Shown: positions 1 through 9,905 of the stretch, in pieces
Position numbering within the stretch: position 1 is the stretch's first letter
Layout of the letters: every line of letters begins with the position of its first letter
Source: Rattus norvegicus
Lineage: Eukaryota > Chordata > Mammalia > Rodentia > Muridae
Reading direction: 5' to 3'
NCBI RefSeq assembly: GCF_036323735.1
Contig: NC_086020.1
Coordinates: forward strand, 126,319,710 to 126,383,709
DNA: 64,000 nucleotides
Program-made: the position numbers and the translations under genes
The notes under the pieces: generated by a model
What the model was told of the DNA's origin: nothing
The model's input: the letters and a program-made list of their open reading frames with translations, nothing else
The model's database searches: none

Positions 1-529
1 TCTGTATCTTGGGGAGAAAGCAACTTTTTGCATGCCAAAGCACAATGCAATGATCTTTTACATAAATAACCTTTACCACATTTGGAGAGTCACCCTGGGT
101 GAAGGCCTGTCTTTCTGGCAGGTGGATTTCCTTCTAGGATACGGAAGCTCAGAACAGGGACAGTTCTTGGAGGAGTCGGGCCAGGAAATACGATATAGAA
201 GATTAAAAAAACCCAGCCTGTCATTTTGGCAAACTCTTCTCTTACCCAGATTTTATGGCTTTAAATTGATACACGTTGGGTGAATTGGGTCTGACAGTCT
301 AGCGGCAGTCCATATTGATTCCCCTCTCTCCCTTGCTTACGTGGGGTGACTTTGGAAGAGTCATGTAAAGTTCCTGCTTCCCCACCCCAACCCTGCATAC
401 AACCCTTACCTATGTAGCAGGGAGAACAGCAAAGCGTTCGGTGCTTGGTAACAGAGTCCCTGTAATCACCATTGGGCCCTGACAGCCTTCCAAGGTACAG
501 TCTCTTTGCTTGATCTCTCTCAAAATAGG
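1..529. other. Single-copy sequence, nothing recognised
   Basis: I see no SINE, LTR or L1 pattern here. Short open frames occur on both strands but lack splice signals or protein-like composition. Confidence 0.5.
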
Positions 530-1096
530 TGTCTTGATGGTTGACACTGAGTGGCATCTGGGGAGGACGAAAGCCTCTGGGCACACCTGTGAGGAATTAT
601 CTAGATGAAGCTAAGTAAGTGGGTGGGAAGACCCTCCTTAACAATAGGAGGCACCACTCTCTGTTCTCTCTTGCTCCTGCCTTCCCTTCTCCCACCCCCA
701 TGTATTCACAACTGGCCTCTCTTCCTCATCCTCCTCATCCTCCTCCCTCTCTCTCTCTCTCTGTCCCTACTACCCTCTTAATTCCCCTCCCCTCCCCATG
801 CCCTGAATAGGCTCTATTCTATACTTTAAACAAAACAAAACAAAACAAAACAAAACAAAACAAAAAACAGTAGGCACCATTTCATAGGCGGAGGTCCTGA
901 ATTGAATAAGAAGAAGCTTCATCCTAACAATCATCTCTCTCTCTGCTTCCTGAGGGTTGATGCATTGGGACTTGCCAGCCTCCTTTCCAGCCAAGGTGAC
1001 GTATATCCTATCCAACTGTGAACCATAATAAACCCTTCTTCTTTAAATTGCTTCTTGCCAGGTATTTTGTCACAGCCACAAAAGAGTAGTTAACAC
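530..1096 (+). mobile_element. MaLR-like solo LTR, interrupted
   Basis: The left part (530-657) and right part (871-1096) together follow a common rodent LTR: TGT start, a GAATT-TCTAGAT block, a GGGAAGACCC block, then a 3' end with a near-poly(A) AATAAACCCTTCTTC motif, a TTTGTCACAG block and a TAACAC end. About 210 bp of unrelated sequence splits it. The same family recurs at 5690, 61145 and, in antisense, at 2173 and 28765. Confidence 0.65.
658..870 (+). mobile_element. A-tailed insert inside the MaLR-like LTR
   Basis: A pyrimidine-rich segment ends in CCTGAATAGGCTCTATTCTATACT and then an (AAAAC)n tail at about 829-866. The octamer AGGCACCA occurs at both junctions, consistent with a short TSD. 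The A-rich tail suggests retroposition of a transcript or a non-LTR element. I do not recognise the source. Confidence 0.45.
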
Positions 1097-1149
1097 TGGC
1101 ATCATCTCATGAGCTGAGTCCTGGGCAAACACTGACTCCTAAATATTTC

Positions 1150-1330
1150 ATTTATAATGATTGTATGTAAATACAAGTCCAGGAGTGTTGTGCCATGCCC
1201 CATGTATGGCGGTCAGAGGATGGCTTTCAGGAGTCAGTTACTTCTTCCCACTGTGGATTCTGGGCACTGAATTCAAGTCAATAGGCTTGTGTAGAAGTAT
1301 TTTACCTGCTGAGCTCCCTCTCCAACCCTT
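1150..1330 (-). mobile_element. B3-type SINE, antisense
   Basis: The antisense tRNA-related head (ACCTGCTGAGCTCCCTCTCC) lies at the right end, with GGGCACTGAATTCAAGTC and GGAGTCAGTTA blocks to its left. This is a diverged B2/B3-family copy. Confidence 0.65.
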
Positions 1331-1977
1331 TGATGCACTACGACCGTCCTCATCATTGCTAACCTGACTGATGAAGAATGAGTCCTCAGAAAGCACGAAA
1401 TCAGTCAGTCCTTTATCACCAGCTCTACCATAATGAGGGTTAATTTCTCTTTGGAACTGATTTGAAAGATAACATAAACCATCATCTTGGTCATTATGGC
1501 ATTTCCTCAGTCTGTCTTTTATTTTTCATGCAAAAGGAATTATGCTTTTTCTTCAATAAGGCAGATTTGGGTTTACTTCCCTAAGAAGCCAGGAGAACAA
1601 GGGAATTTCACCTCTTGTCTGAGATGGAACATTCAAACCAACGAGGGAACAAAACCAAGCTGAGTATGAACAGAGTGAGCTCGAAAGGAACCCTGCATAG
1701 TTATGCCGTTTGAATGCCAGACGGCTTCCTAAAGTGATGGGCACAGCACAAGACATACCCGTGTTCACGAAGTTAGCCAGGTGCACAGAATAGAGATGTA
1801 GGAGGAAAATCAGAGACACATGGCAAAATGGAGAGTGACCCTTTACAAGGGTTCTAAACCCATTCTGCAAAGAACTTTTACTAAGCCTCACTTTTACTGA
1901 TTTTTCACCTAGAGTTAACCGAATCCCCACATTAGACCATTGTTCTGACCAAACAGTTGAGAAAAAGCACCTTAAGA
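1331..1977. other. Single-copy sequence, nothing recognised
   Basis: Moderate-GC sequence without recognisable repeats. An antisense open frame runs into the adjoining L1 end and looks fortuitous. Confidence 0.5.
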
Positions 1978-2172
1978 AAATAAGGGTTTCCCAGTGAACG
2001 TGATTGTTGGGGGGAGGGCAGTAATGAGGGGAGGGTGGGGAGGGGAACACCCTTATAGAAGGGAGGGGGAGGGGTTAGGGGGATGTCGGCCCCGGAAACT
2101 GGGAAGGGGAATAACAATCAAAATGTAAATAAGAAATACTCAAGTTAATAAAAATAAAGAAAAAAGAAAAGA
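1978..2172 (+). mobile_element. L1 3' end, 5'-truncated
   Basis: It starts in the L1 3'UTR (CCCAGTGAAC then GATTGTTGGGGGGAGG), runs through the G-rich polypurine tract and GAAACTGGGAAGGG, and ends AAATGTAAATAAGAAAT plus an A-rich tail. It closely matches, in reverse, the antisense copy at 46222. Confidence 0.9.
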
Positions 2173-2770
2173 AGGGTTTATTTTGACTCACTGTTAAAGG
2201 ATACAGTTTGTCATTGTAGAGAAAGCGCCCCGTTTAGAGCACAAGGCAGCCTAATACATGGCTGACCAAGAATGGTGGCTGGCAAGGTGACCTAGACAGG
2301 TAAGTTGCTGCCAACCCTGACAGCCTGAGCTCAAGCACCAAGATCCACAATCATAGGAGACAACTGACTTCTGCAAGATGTCTTCTAACTTCCATGCATG
2401 GACTATGGCACATACAGGCACACACACCCACACGCACACGCACGCACACACACACGCACGCACGCACACACACACACACACACGCACACACGCACACACA
2501 TACAGAGGCATGCACACAGAGGCATGCACACACAAGCACGTGCGCACACACACAACACAACACAATTTGAAAGATGAACGCTGGTGCTCATCTTGCTTTC
2601 TCCTTTCTTTTCCTTTTATTCATTGTGGAAGCCCAGTCTGTGGGAAGTGCTACCCAAATTCAGGGCAGGTCTTTCCTTCTCTGTTAAACCTCTCCAAAAA
2701 CACCTTCAGAGGCACTAGAGGTCTGTCTGTAGATGATTAAAATTCAGTCAAGTTGATAATAAGGTCCCTA
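2173..2770 (-). mobile_element. MaLR-like LTR, antisense, split by a SINE
   Basis: The left piece (2173-2250) has AAGGGTTTATTTTGACTCAC. The right piece (about 2566-2770) has GCTGGTGCTCA, TTTCTCCTTT and GGGCAGGTCTTTCC. Together these are the reverse complement of the LTR family seen at 530 and 5690. The middle is a B3-type SINE with a CA tail. The L1 end abuts the left side. Confidence 0.6.
2255..2560 (+). mobile_element. B2/B3-type SINE with long CA/CACG tail
   Basis: The head is GGCTGGCAAGGTGACC with a CCTGAGCTCAAGCACC box-B region, then CTTCTAACTTCCATGC. The tail from 2418 to about 2550 is an imperfect (CA)n with CG steps and two GAGGCATGCACACA repeats. The long open frames across it on both strands are repeat artefacts. 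Confidence 0.7.
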
Positions 2771-2865
2771 TATGATTCCTATATAAGTCTCAGCCAAATG
2801 TATAAATGTTTTGGAACAGATCTATTTACGGAACATTCACATCAATTCACTTTAAAAATCATATT

Positions 2866-3116
2866 GAGTCAGGGCATGGTGGTATATGCCTTTAATCTTA
2901 GCACTTGGTAGGCAGAGGCAGAGGCAGAGGCAGGGGCAGGGGCAGGGGCAGGGGCAGGGGCAGGGGCAGGGGCAGGGGCAGGGGCAGGGGCAGGGGCAGG
3001 GGCAGAGGCAGAGGCAGAGGATCTCTGAGTTTGAGGCCAGGATAGTCTCCAAAACAAGTTCTAGGGCAGCCAGGAGTGCACAGAGAAACCCTATCTCTAA
3101 AAAATAAAAATAAAAA
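2866..3116 (+). mobile_element. B1 SINE with internal hexamer expansion
   Basis: The 5' B1 part (GGGCATGGTGGTATATGCC, TTTAATCTTAGCAC) and 3' part (GAGTTTGAGGCCAGG, ACAGAGAAACCCTATCTC) are clear, with an A-rich tail. Between them the normal short GGCAGAGGCAG motif has grown to about 110 bp. Confidence 0.9.
2911..3020 (+). repeat. (GGCAGA/GGGGCA)n hexamer array inside a B1
   Basis: About 18 hexamers: three GGCAGA-type units, a block of about 12 GGGGCA units, then three GGCAGA-type units. It carries open Cys-Pro or Gln-Gly frames that are repeat artefacts. Confidence 0.95.
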
Positions 3117-3283
3117 CATCCATATTGAAAAGGCAATGAATTTTGAAAATTGCCTTAATTTCATTTTTGCTGGCCAAATAACTGTTTGCTTTTTTTTTCA
3201 TATGGGAAACATAAACAAAATGTATCATCATTTCCACCATAGGGTGAAATAAGACAAACCCACGTATTAAAAACCTGTAAAGA

Positions 3284-3376
3284 GGGGCTGGGGATTTAGC
3301 TCAGTGGTAGAGCGCTTACCTAGGAAGCGCAAGGCCCTGGGTTCGGTCCCCAGCTCCGAAAAAAAGAACCAAAAAA
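3284..3376 (+). mobile_element. ID SINE, near consensus, with 15-bp TSD
   Basis: The tRNA-Ala-like head (GGGGCTGGGGATTTAGCTCA) and box B (GGTTCGGTCCCC) are intact, followed by the AAAAAAAGAACC linker and an A tail. The TSD AAAAACCTGTAAAGA is at 3269-3283 and 3377-3391. This is a young insertion of the BC1-derived family amplified in rat. Confidence 0.97.
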
Positions 3377-3649
3377 AAAAACCTGTAAAGAAGCGGCTTG
3401 GCAGGGATTCAAATTCCCTCAGGGTCAGCACTTTTTAAACTATGAATATGTGCTCAGGGTCTCTTCATCTTCTCAAAAGTTGCATTCTGCCCTTTAGCCA
3501 AGCCATATGAGCCATCCAACTGAGGAAAAGTGAGGCCAAGTTGTGGCCTCTCAGAGTGAGGCACAGAACCCCTCTGCATACAAATGGAAGACCCTGGGGA
3601 GGACAGGGAAGGGAGACAGTCATCCAAAAGCTAAAGAGAATGAGAAGGC

Positions 3650-4115
3650 TAGGCTGAGTCCATGACAGACTTCAAGTTGGCAGTTATGGAGACTAGGCCG
3701 AAAACTGGGCAAGTCCAGGCAAGCCCAGGCAAGTCAATTACTAATATTAAAAACCCCAGACTCCAGCCTTCAAGCACAGGTAATGCAATGTCCCAGCCAC
3801 CTGGCCTGAAGCAAGGACAATGGGTCAGCAGCAGTTTCCAGACTTCCTCAGCTACTTTCTCAGTAACGGTTCCAGACCTCCCCGGCAGTTTCCAGTGCCC
3901 ACACCCCAGTAACAGAATGTCCTTAGAGATGGACCCAACAAATTAGCACAGAGGTCACCTACCCCAGAATTCCCTATTGTGCTTTAAATCAGGCCTATGA
4001 GCTCACTTGGGTGTCTATCTTGGTAGTGGGGAGACCCCAGCATGCTGAACTTCTACAGAATAAAACACTCCTTACGTTTGGATCGAGTCCGGGGTATCAT
4101 TCTTCCTCAACCCAT
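3650..4115 (+). mobile_element. Probable ERV solo LTR
   Basis: A TTTAAA box (near 3985), AATAAA at 4059-4064 and a downstream GATCGAGTCCGGGGTATC-like U5 block resemble an ERV1-type R-U5 layout. The 5' end is uncertain and no internal retroviral sequence is attached. It could be unique sequence with chance signals. Confidence 0.45.
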
Positions 4116-4275
4116 GGACCCTTATAAGAGCAGCTGCCTCAGACACTAACCTTGTTGACATTTTTTAAACAATTTTTTGACTCTGGGTGTGAACATATGG
4201 TTATTGTATATGTGTTCATGTGTGTGGGATATGCACAGATATGTGGAGGCTAGATGTTAACATCATATGTCTTCC

Positions 4276-4418
4276 TCAACTTTTCTCTTTATTTTTTGAG
4301 AGCTTCTTGAACGAGCAGCACTGGATCTACAACATGCCAGCTCCTCTGTTCATCTTCCAATTCCTCCTATGTGCCTTCCCTCCTAAATTCTCTTAATTCT
4401 TGATGTCTTCTTTAATGG

Positions 4419-4475
<57 letters not shown>

Positions 4476-4615
4476 CAACCTATTGAGTCTGTTTATCATT
4501 GCTCATCCATACCTGTGTCCACTTGGATTGAACCACCTACTGGGAGCTCACCCTTGGAAGCAGTTGATTCTTCTTCTCTTAGAAGCCACTGGCCACATGT
4601 GGTTCTTCATCTAGG
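4276..4615 (-). mobile_element. L1 (Lx-type) fragment with internal (GT)n
   Basis: Blocks such as CCTTCCCTCCTAAATTC, AACCTATTGAGTCTGTTTAT and TTGGATTGAACCACCTA resemble the antisense 3' region of old rodent L1. A pure GT tract sits inside it. Confidence 0.5.
4422..4474 (+). repeat. (GT)n microsatellite
   Basis: About 26 uninterrupted GT units. Confidence 0.98.
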
Positions 4616-4859
4616 GTTAATTTTGGGGTATGGGTCTCTCACTGAACCTGGAGCTCGCTCATGAGCTAGACCGGCTGTCCAGAGAGCTCCAGGATCCATC
4701 TGTCTCTGTCTCCCTTACTTCCATCCTGGCTATGGACATGCACAACTATACCTGAGTTTTTAATGTGGATGCTGGGGCTCAGAACCCAGGTCCTCACAGT
4801 TAGCTGACAGACTACCAATGAGTTATCTCTCCAAACTCTGGGCTTTCTTTGCATCTTTG

Positions 4860-5383
4860 TCTTAGACCTCTAGCCTCCAGAATCCTGAGCCAGTGAGTTT
4901 CTGTTGTTAAAGTCACATGGCATTTGGCTGTGGCAGAGTAACATGGTGGCTTTGATCAAGATGTAGGGTTTGTGTAGGCACAGAGAGCAAATGTGTGCTG
5001 TGCTTCTCTCTGCTCTCAGGAAATGCAGATTTTTGCTTGCATGCTGTTTTTCTTTTCTGTGTCATTGGTTGTGAGGTGAGGTGGAAAGAATTGAGAAGTG
5101 GTGGAAAGAAGGGAAATGAGAAAGGAATTCAGGAAGGGAGAGGAAAAAGCAGAGGAGGGAGTTTGATAGTTTGATACTGTCCTAGCATTTTATAGAAACA
5201 CGGAAGAAGCAACAGGGAGCAGGAATCAGCCACCACAAGAGCAGAGACCAGTGAAATGAGGAGAGAATGACAACTACAGAATATTTAACAAGATCATCCA
5301 AAATCTCTAATTTATCTGTTTCTAATAAAGAAGATTTTATTGCTCACTTGTGGCCTCTTGATAAACTCGACCTTTATCTTTAA
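4860..5383. other. Single-copy sequence with purine-rich patch
   Basis: No repeat family recognised. A purine-rich patch (GGAAAG/GAGAAG) spans about 5080-5160. Confidence 0.5.
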
Positions 5384-5391
5384 GTTTAGAG

Positions 5392-5614
5392 CAGTAACAC
5401 TCAACCTTCTTAATGCCCTGACTCTTTAATACAGTTCCTCATGTTGTTGTGACCCCTAACCATAAAAGTATTCTCATTACTACTTCATAGTGTAACATTG
5501 CTAGTGTTATGAATTATAATATAAATATCTGAATCTTCTGATGGTCTTAGGCAACCCCTATGAAAGAGTCATTTGACCCCAAAGGAGTCTTGGGCCACAG
5601 GTTAAGACACACTG
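5392..5614. mobile_element. Non-autonomous hAT DNA element (URR1-like) with TSD
   Basis: The ends are related in inverted orientation: CAGTAACACTCAACCTT at the left, AGGTTAAGACACACTG at the right. Inside, the blocks GACTCTTTAATACAGTTCCTCATG and GATGGTCTTAGGCAACCCC are characteristic of the rodent URR1 type. Flanks GTTTAGAG (5384-5391) and ATTTAGAG (5615-5622) form an 8-bp TSD with one mismatch, as expected for hAT. Confidence 0.8.
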
Positions 5615-5689
5615 ATTTAGAGATAGGGATTTCTTTTGTTACAATTTTGTAGGTTGTATTGGGGAGGCATTGGTTAATCCCCTTTACCA

Positions 5690-5995
5690 GCCTGATTCAT
5701 CCCGGGTCACCTGGGAGACAAGCCTCTGATCAGGTTTGGGAGGAATTGTCTGATTGGGCTAATTAAGATGGGAAAAGGTGCCATTAGCACTGTTCTCTGG
5801 TCTGGGACCCTGAACTGTATAAAGAAGAGAAGGGAAGCTGAGCATAAGCACCCGCCCCCTCTGCCTCTGACTGGGCACACTGTGACTGGCTACCTCGAGC
5901 TTTTCAGCTATGAACTGTAGAAGCAGCCCCTTTGTCCCTTAAGTTGCTTTTTGGTCAGCGCCTTTTATCACAGTGACAGGAAAATAACTATGACA
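5690..5995 (+). mobile_element. MaLR-like solo LTR
   Basis: Same family as at 530: GAATTGTCTGATT, TTAAGATGGGAAAAGG, GTCTGGGACCCTGAACTGTATAAAG (a TATA-like box), GAACTGTAGAAGC, CCCTTAAGTTGC and TTTTATCACAGTGACAGG at the 3' end. Confidence 0.7.
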
Positions 5996-7635
5996 AGGGG
6001 GAGTGGGAGATATGATTCCTTTCTTCAGTGTTAGAAAAATATCTGTCATGAGAACTGTCTCCCTTCAGAACACTGCTTCTCAGTATCATTAGGTCTGATA
6101 CCAATAGAGGTGCCCTCGTCCCTACCTCAGGAAGGTCTGCAAGCTTCCTATAGGAAGTCCTTGTTTTGACCCCTTGTGGTATGTGGAAAGCTTACAGGGT
6201 CCTACCCTAGCCCACTTCAGCCCCAAACATCCCTGTGTCTGACCCTTTGGTTCAAGTTTAATGCTTCTCACCCAGCACCTCAATGCGTTTGCCTCCCTGG
6301 TTCTTAAGATGTCTCATGAATGTCACTGGATTCTGGACCAGCTCCTTGCCACATATGGACTGTCCTCTACTCAGGCTCCCAGAACCCACGTGGAAAGGAA
6401 GAGGGAGTGGGGATCATGGAGGGGAGGAGGGAGGACAGAGGGGTGGAGGAAGCAGAAGGAAGAATGTATTTTATGAACAGTTGCTACATCTTAGCAATAT
6501 GTTCTAAAACCAAGAAGAAAGGCAGCTAAGTAGCAGATCTGTTTTGTCAGTTCCTATATACTCTATCTGACCTCTAACCCTAACTGTTGCCTTAAACCCG
6601 GTGACTTCCACAAAGACCACTCCTATGGACAGAAGAAAATTGCTCCTGACGGGAATGGTTCTCCAGAAATGGAATTTTCGAAGGACATGTTGACACAGCT
6701 CAGAGAACAAAGTCAAACTGCAGATCAAAGATGGTCTAAAGGCCCGCTGTCTAGCTAATTTTCAGTGTCAGTGCTGTAGGATTCCACACGACCCTCACGA
6801 TTTCCTGCTCGATAATGAGCGCTTGCTTACTATAGAACAGTCTGGTCACCTGACTCTGAGTCTGCCTTTCTGCTCCTTTGCCCCGTTCAGTGGAATGAAA
6901 ACTCAGATAAGCAGGACTGACTGAGTCCCCGTAGGTGACAGATGCTATCCTTGGTTCCCTTAGCTCAACTATTTGTCCCAGAGGTGGGCCCTCAGGTGGA
7001 GGCTGCAATCAGGGTCTTGTGATCTCTCTGCTGTCCCAGTTCACTCACCGTCACAGAAAGCACGTCATAAGCAGTGAACACATTACATGATGAAGAATCT
7101 AGCTCTTGTGAGACACTGGATCAGGGTCATGAGATGCTAATTCCCTCTGGGTCAGCTTTGGAAAAAGAAGACATAAAATCAAGAGTTTTATGCAAATACC
7201 ATCAGCACTGCTATCTTAGAAGGGGAAAAAAACCAGTTCTTTCTAAACAAATGTTCCAAGAGAAGCAAAAACAATCTCCAGCGACCTCTGCTTTGGGGTT
7301 CTAGACTCAGAATGAGGCTTAGCAGAATTTCTGACATAAAGAATAATGGGCCATTCACTGGGGGAAAAGAAAAGACATAAAGGTTGATTTATGGGCACTA
7401 AGTTACATTAGATAAGAGCAAAGTTTCTGGCATTACTATAGAGACTCTAGATAACAATCTGTACTGAGTACTGCAGAAAGTTCCAGGAACTGGGTTTGAA
7501 CATTTGTACCACTATGGAATGATAAATATTCCAGAAGCTTCATAGTTAAAACCTGAGCTAAAACACCAAGTGGTGCTCCATTTGTGTATACAATGTTTTT
7601 ATGTATCACTTAAAATATAATTTCATAAGAGATGA
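5996..7635. other. Single-copy sequence, nothing recognised
   Basis: About 1.6 kb without an identifiable interspersed repeat. A purine-rich run (about 6395-6460) is the only compositional feature. Short open frames are unremarkable. Confidence 0.5.
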
Positions 7636-7639
7636 TGGA

Positions 7640-7745
7640 TTTGGGCACAGAGTCATGTCCCTGTAACCCTAACACTTGAAAGGCAGAGGCAGGAGGATTG
7701 CTGCAAGTGTGAGGCCAGCCTAGCTAGTTACGTCAGGACATCAGG
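7640..7745 (+). mobile_element. B1/B4-type SINE, diverged
   Basis: TGTAACCCTAACACTTGAAAGG, GCAGAGGCAGGAGGATTGC and GTGAGGCCAGCCTAG are B1-like blocks. The 5' end is poorly conserved. Confidence 0.7.
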
Positions 7746-8138
7746 GACTACAGGGTCTGAGATCTGAGGACCACTGAACTCAGGAACTCAATAGCAACTG
7801 TAGGTGTCTGCAGAAGACTGGAGCCAGTCAACGGTTCAGCGGTTCAGCAAGAATTGGGGAGAGCTTCAGGAAGTCCCACTCTTAGCTTCAAGTATGGACA
7901 GTTGATTGCTGCTAGGGAAGGAGAATAAGGTTTCCCTGGTGGGGCCCATACCCAGGCATATTTGGGAAGCACAAAATTGGAAGCTGGACTAGGTGGGTTA
8001 TTAAAAACAAACAAAAACAAGATAAGAGGACATGAAAACAGAGATGGTGAATCCAGAAGGAGTTAGGGAGAGGTGTGTGGGTCAATGTGACCAAAATTCA
8101 CATTGTTTTCTCAATAATTTTTAAAAATTATATATAGG

Positions 8139-8255
8139 CTTTTTTTTTTTTTAAAGACAAGGTTTCTCTGTGTAACCCTGGCCTGTCCTGAAACTTGGCC
8201 TGTAGACCAGGCTGGCCTTAACCTCAGAGATCCAACAGCCTCTGCCACATGACCC
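8139..8255 (-). mobile_element. B1 SINE, antisense
   Basis: A poly(T) start is followed by AAGACAAGGTTTCTCTGTGT, GTAGACCAGGCTGGCC and ACCTCAGAGATCC, the reverse complement of the B1 right and middle parts. Confidence 0.85.
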
Positions 8256-8284
8256 CATTTAAAAAACAAATAACCGTAATGTTG

Positions 8285-8343
8285 ATTCTCTGTCTGTCTC
8301 TGTCTTTTTGTGTGTCTGTCACACCACCACCACCACCACCACC
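8285..8343 (+). repeat. (CTGT)n / (ACC)n simple repeats
   Basis: CTGT-rich sequence is followed by about seven ACC units. Confidence 0.9.
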
Positions 8344-8444
8344 TCTCTTTCTCTCCCAGGTTAGTTTACGTTACCTGGAATGAAAGGCATCCTGTACAAC
8401 ACACACACACGTTAACAGCTGCCTCCCCGTATGACTGTGAAACA

Positions 8445-8575
8445 TTTCTTATCTCTAGTTTGCAGATGACGCAGCTGGAATTAATTGCCAAGGCCTTACC
8501 CCTCATACATTGCAGGCAATAGCATTTGACCTTGAGTGCTTTGGTCTCTAAATCCTGGGCTTTCTCTTGTGAGTC
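8445..8575 (-). mobile_element. MIR relic, antisense
   Basis: TTGCAGATGACGCAGCTGG, CCAAGGCC, CATTTGACCTTGAG and CTAAATCCTGGGCT follow the order of an antisense MIR core. Confidence 0.5.
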
Positions 8576-9590
8576 CATGACAGGACAGTAGGATGGATGT
8601 TTCCCTTGGCCTCAGAGACACACAGAGTTGCAGAAATCCGAGGGCGACAGAGGTTCTAGATACCATGAGCAACTGCGCCCTCCTGCTGACAGGTAACCAG
8701 GTTCTGCGTGCAATGTCTACCATTCCCTTTGGGAACACACACAGTATCATCTTCCCAGGGTTGTAAGTCTCCAGGAAGAACAGAAACTCCTGGAAAGGAA
8801 TGCGTGTACTTTCCTGGGCAGTGTTTTCTGACTATTGCTGCCTGGGTTCTGAAGCCCCAGCCTCAGTACAGTGGCAATGTCCCCTCTGACACAGAACTCA
8901 GAATAGGGCCTCCACAGGAGGACCTGACCAGGGCACGTCAGTCTCTTCCTTTTCCCACACAGAGATAGCTTGTTCCTCAGAAAACAGCGGAAAACAGTGG
9001 CCTAGCTCTCTATTCAGCTGATGCCTTTACTGTTCTTCCAAGGCTGCTGATAGGTGCAGATGCTGCTCAGCAGGGTGTGAACTCCAATGGGGATGTGCTT
9101 CCCCCTGCATCTGGCCCAGGGACAATCCTTTCATATTTAAGCACAAAAGCCTGTCACAAGTCTTCCTAGTGACCAGTAGCCATAGTGACCACTTGCAGTA
9201 GTATGAGGAGCAGCAATCCTGTATGCAAGTCCTGGAGGCAGCAGAGCATCTCACAGAGAGCAAAAGGCTTTCCCACTTTCCTCTGTGACAAGTCAGTAAC
9301 CAACCATTTGCTGTCTTCTGGAACCACCATGCCCTGGCCTGATCAGTAATTACAGCTCAGCGATCTCCCTCCAGCCCAATCTCCGTCTTCACAGCCCATC
9401 CCACCTGAGAAAGCCGTGAGTGGTACTCCGTTCGAGTATTTGAGACGCCTTTTTGTTTCATTGATGATGATGTCTTCTTAATTGTTTTACAGAGCAAGAT
9501 GAGAGAAAAGGGGCTTAATGTTAAGCTAATGTCACCTCAGTAGTAGGTGCAGAGTAATGTCCAAATAGGAGTTCTAAAGGAATTCCTTTC
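8576..9590. other. Single-copy sequence, nothing recognised
   Basis: About 1 kb with no repeat pattern and no convincing exon. Confidence 0.5.
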
Positions 9591-9591
9591 A

Positions 9592-9905
9592 AAGCTAGGG
9601 AGGTTGCTCAGCAGGTAAAAAGACTTGCTTTGCAAGCCTGAGACCTGCTTGCCTATCCCTTGAGCCCGCTGAGAAACTGGATGTATAGTGGTAGTGGGTG
9701 AGTGGGTCTGTAATCCCATAGCTCCTACAGGAAGATGGGAGGTGGAGAGAGTTCCTGGAAGCTCTCAGCTAACCTGGCTTATCCAGCAGAACAATATAGA
9801 GACCCTGTCACAAACAAGGAGGGAGGGGAGATTGACCTCCACATGTGTGCCACGACAGGACACGTGCATGCATGCATCTGTACACACATGTGCACACACA
9901 CACTA
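9592..9905 (+). mobile_element. Composite B3-type SINE
   Basis: The head AGGGAGGTTGCTCAGCAGG and box-B-like region are followed by TGTAATCCCATAGCTCC, GATGGGAGGTGGAGA, AGAGACCCTGTCACAAAC, TTGACCTCCACATGTG and a CA-rich tail. This is the layout of the long B2/B3-related rodent SINE seen several times in the window. Confidence 0.7.

Larger units (their letters stand above)
4190..4850 (-). mobile_element. Composite B3/B4-like SINE, antisense, split by L1
   Basis: The SINE 3' part (4190-4275) shows GTGGAGGCTAGATG and GTCTTCCTCAAC. Its 5' part resumes at about 4616 with GGGTCTCTCACTGAACCTGG, AGCTCCAGGATCCATCTG and the antisense head ATGAGTTATCTCTCC. About 340 bp of L1-like sequence lies between. 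Confidence 0.65.

Noticed and set aside
1553..2117. Antisense frames of 165 and 61 codons
   Set aside because: They run through the L1 3'UTR polypurine tract, which reads as Pro/Ser-rich on the other strand.
2403..2591. Overlapping His/Thr-rich and Cys/Val-rich frames
   Set aside because: They come from the CA/CACG tail of a SINE.
2852..3164. Cys-Pro, Ala-Pro, Leu-Pro and Gln-Gly repeat frames on both strands
   Set aside because: They are all readings of the hexamer array in the B1.
3284..3376. tRNA-Ala-like gene
   Set aside because: The head resembles tRNA but belongs to an ID SINE with A tail and TSD. The same applies to the copies at 21304 and 51756.
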